From Geothrix sp. (GTDB lineage Bacteria > Acidobacteriota > Holophagae > Holophagales > Holophagaceae), in NCBI RefSeq assembly GCF_030219325.1, contig NZ_CP126625.1, forward strand, positions 186,001 to 250,000: a DNA stretch of 64,000 nt. Direction: 5' to 3'. The notes beneath the pieces are model-generated. The model saw only the letters and a program-made list of their open reading frames with translations, did not search any database and was not told the DNA's origin. Within the stretch, counting starts at the first letter, position 1. Every line of letters starts with the position of its first letter. Positions 61,856-64,000 of this stretch are shown here, in pieces. The translations under genes and the position numbers were made by a program.

Positions 61856-63349
61856 ATGAAGGCATCAAGACTCACAGGAATGCTCGGCCTGGTGGCGCTC
61901 GCGCTAATCGCCAGCCCCCGCGCCATGGCCCAGGACTCGGGCTGGTACATCGGACTCAACGTCGGGAAGTCCAAGGCGAAGATCGATGACGCGAAGATCA
62001 CCAGCGGCATCGTGGGCTCCGGCTTCACCGTCACCACGCTGAACGACCAGAACAGCAGCACCGGCTACAAGGTCTTTGGCGGCTACTCGTTCAACAAGTA
62101 CTTCGCCTTTGAGAGCGGCTACTTCGACCTGGGCAAGTTCGGCTACGACGCCACCACCCTGCCCGCGGGCGCCCTGAACGGCGAGATCAAGGTCAAGGGC
62201 TTCAACTTCGACGCTGTCCTGAGTCTCCCCCTCACCGAGAAGTTCTCGGTGTTCGGCCGGATCGGCGTGGATCGGGCCAAGACCAGCGGCACGTTCTCGG
62301 GAACGGGCTCTGTGACCGTGGCGACACCGAATCCCAGTGAGCAGGCGACCAACGTCAAGTACGGCGGCGGCCTGCAGTACGACTTCACTCCCACCATCGG
62401 CATGCGTGCCGAGCTGGAGCGCTACCGCATCAACGACGCCGTCGGCGGCAAGGGCGACATCGACCTGGCCTCCATTGGCCTCCTCGTGCGCTTCGGACGG
62501 ACCAGGCCGACGCCCGTCGCCTATACGCCCGCGCCTGAGCCGGTGGCCCCCGCTCCGGAACCCTACCTGGCGCCCCTCCCCGTGGTCGTACCGGCTGTCG
62601 CCCGAACCGAGCAGTACTGCACCATCCTCGACCTGACCTTCGAGATTGATCGTGGCGCCATCGAGCGCGACGACCTGGAACGGCTCGCCGTGGTGGGGAC
62701 CTTCCTCACCAAGTACCCCGGCACCACCGCCGTGATCGAAGGCCACACCGACAATGTCGGCACCGAGGAACACAACCTGGCCCTTTCCAAGCAGCGGGCC
62801 GAGAGCGTGGTGACCTACCTGGTGGACACCGTCCACGTGGACCGCAGCCGCCTTTCGGCCGTGGGCTACGGGTACGCCCGCCCCATCGGGGACAACGCCA
62901 CCGAGGAAGGCAAGCGCCAGAACCGCCGCATCAATGCCGTCGTCTCCTGCGTGACCGACATCGAGGGCCTGAAGGTCAAGCCCGCCCGGATCACCATGGC
63001 CCTGGAGATCGAGTTCGACCTGCTGAAGGACGACGTCAAGCCCGAGCATCGCGAGGAGCTCCGCAAGGTGGCCAATTTCCTGAAGGCCAATCCCGCCGTC
63101 ACCGCGACGGTGGAAGGCCACGCCGGCAAGGTCAAGACCACCGATGCCTCTGCCATGGCCATCTCCAAGCGCCGCGCCGAGAACGTCGTCACCTACCTGG
63201 TGGACAACTTCGGCATCGAGCGTTCACGGCTGACCGCGGAAGGCTTCGGCAAGACGCGCCGCTTCGCCTACAGCACCACCCTGGAGGGGCAACAGGAGAA
63301 CCGCCGCGTGAACATCATCATCAGCTACCCCGGCACCACGAAGATCTAG
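61856..63349 (+). CDS. OmpA-family outer-membrane protein with two tandem OmpA C-terminal domains
   Basis: 497 residues from ATG 61856 (GGAG upstream). Signal peptide ~1-25 ends at AMAQ. Residues ~26-215 form an eight-stranded barrel (WYIGLNVGKSKAK, YKVFGGYSFNKYFAFESGYFD). A Pro/Ala-rich hinge (~218-248) follows. OmpA domain 1 (~255-365) has EGHTDNVGTEEHN and LSKQRAESVV, with the diaminopimelate-binding Asp and Arg. Domain 2 (~375-495) has EGHAGKVKTTDAS and ISKRRAENVV, so the Arg is kept but the Asp is lost. It links the outer membrane to peptidoglycan and is the third gene of its operon. Confidence 0.92.
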   Translation: MKASRLTGMLGLVALALIASPRAMAQDSGWYIGLNVGKSKAKIDDAKITSGIVGSGFTVTTLNDQNSSTGYKVFGGYSFNKYFAFESGYFDLGKFGYDATTLPAGALNGEIKVKGFNFDAVLSLPLTEKFSVFGRIGVDRAKTSGTFSGTGSVTVATPNPSEQATNVKYGGGLQYDFTPTIGMRAELERYRINDAVGGKGDIDLASIGLLVRFGRTRPTPVAYTPAPEPVAPAPEPYLAPLPVVVPAVARTEQYCTILDLTFEIDRGAIERDDLERLAVVGTFLTKYPGTTAVIEGHTDNVGTEEHNLALSKQRAESVVTYLVDTVHVDRSRLSAVGYGYARPIGDNATEEGKRQNRRINAVVSCVTDIEGLKVKPARITMALEIEFDLLKDDVKPEHREELRKVANFLKANPAVTATVEGHAGKVKTTDASAMAISKRRAENVVTYLVDNFGIERSRLTAEGFGKTRRFAYSTTLEGQQENRRVNIIISYPGTTKI

Positions 63350-63402
63350 GAAACACCAGCACTTCAACCCCATTCGCCCTTCGGGCAGAAAGTGAACTCA
63401 CC

Positions 63403-64000
63403 ATGCGCAATTTCAGGCTCTCCCCCGCCACCGCCATCACGGCCTATGCCGCCATGATCATGGTGACCGGCGTGTCGCTCCAAGCCTCGGATGCCGACCA
63501 CAAGATCGAGCATGCCGCCAAGACCAGCTACAACTTCAAGACCTATCTCAAGGACGACAACATCAAGGTGGATTCGGCCGATGGCGTGGTCACCCTGACG
63601 GGTACCGTGGCCCGCGAGTACCACAAGTTCCTGGCCCAGGAGACCGTGGTCGGCTTGCCGGGCGTGAAGCGCGTGGACAACCAGCTGGGGGTCGTGGGCG
63701 AGCAGCCCGCCGAGCACTCCGATGGCTGGATCACCATGAAGGTGAAGACCGTGCTGGCCTTCCACAAGCATGTCAGCGCCACGGGCACGGAAGTGAACAC
63801 ACAGAACGGGGTGGTCACCCTCACGGGCAAGGCCGACACCCTGGGTGAGAAGCAGCTGACCGGGGAGTACGCCAAGGACGTGGAGGGCGTCACCGAGGTC
63901 CGCAACGACCTGGTGATCGCCAAGTCCAACCGGCGCACCATGGGCGACAAGGTGGACGATACCTCCATCACGGCCCAGGTGAAGTCGACCCTGCTGTTCC
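63403..64000 (+). CDS. BON-domain periplasmic protein, 3' end outside window
   Basis: 199 codons are visible and the frame is open at the right edge. A signal peptide (~1-30; AYAAMIMVTGVSLQA) is followed by BON domains: DNIKVDSADGVVTLTGTVAR, split here, with VVGLPGVKRVDNQL for the first. GTEVNTQNGVVTLTGKADT with DVEGVTEVRNDL forms the second, and a third starts at the edge (ITAQVKSTLLF). BON domains bind phospholipid membranes, as in OsmY, and protect the envelope under stress. It follows the OmpA-like gene by 53 bases and is likely the fourth gene of the sigma54-controlled operon. Confidence 0.9.
   Translation, partial: MRNFRLSPATAITAYAAMIMVTGVSLQASDADHKIEHAAKTSYNFKTYLKDDNIKVDSADGVVTLTGTVAREYHKFLAQETVVGLPGVKRVDNQLGVVGEQPAEHSDGWITMKVKTVLAFHKHVSATGTEVNTQNGVVTLTGKADTLGEKQLTGEYAKDVEGVTEVRNDLVIAKSNRRTMGDKVDDTSITAQVKSTLLF

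Overview
The window is 64 kb of high-G+C chromosome from a Gram-negative, diderm bacterium. Outer-membrane and periplasmic proteins are plentiful: an Omp85-type barrel, OmpA with peptidoglycan-binding domains, lipoproteins, SecDF and a Tat-exported molybdoenzyme. Very high G+C, SD-led GTG/TTG starts, many ATGA/TGATG start-stop overlaps, DUF3494 proteins and V4R-type sigma54 activators would fit Acidobacteriota (Holophagae, Geothrix-like). That placement is inference from gene content; no rRNA is present. No prophage, insertion sequence or CRISPR array was seen.

Layout: (1) 1-9740, core and redox metabolism: the end of a PTS enzyme I-EIIA fusion, a secreted GH38 alpha-mannosidase, a small hypothetical, the 3' scar of a dead zinc alcohol dehydrogenase, then aldo/keto reductase, MdaB-like quinone reductase and an AraC regulator, and a long GAPDH. 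(2) 10174-11680, an AT-richer island with three tightly packed small genes separated by attC-like sites, read as an integrase-less integron cassette remnant. (3) 11831-24107: DinB, a methyltransferase, fused SecDF, an M4 metallopeptidase with dockerin-like tail coupled to a lipoprotein, and a two-gene molybdenum hydroxylase. (4) 24261-32214: tmRNA on the minus strand, tautomerase, Mpg glycosylase, RlmH, DinG-like helicase, and a BlaI/BlaR1-like pair. (5) 32410-40652: glycosyltransferase plus GH130 operon, AI-2E-type permease, small envelope proteins and an Omp85-like barrel. (6) 41118-51683: hybrid sensor kinase with a REC-cyclase partner whose cyclase half is degenerate, then a multicopper oxidase-SCO-cytochrome/binding-protein operon and stress or hypothetical genes.

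(7) 52055-64000 is the most distinctive region. Two paralogous V4R-domain sigma54 activators, one per strand, bracket or face three secreted DUF3494 (ice-binding-like) proteins, two of them lipoproteins with SbsA-type Ig-like domains. A further operon carries a small exported protein, a DUF3494 lipoprotein, an OmpA protein with two C-terminal domains, and a BON-domain protein. Good -24/-12 matches lie upstream of both transcription units, and repeated dyads next to one of them look like activator sites. Together these look like a signal-controlled surface or adhesion system. Its signal and substrate cannot be read from the sequence.
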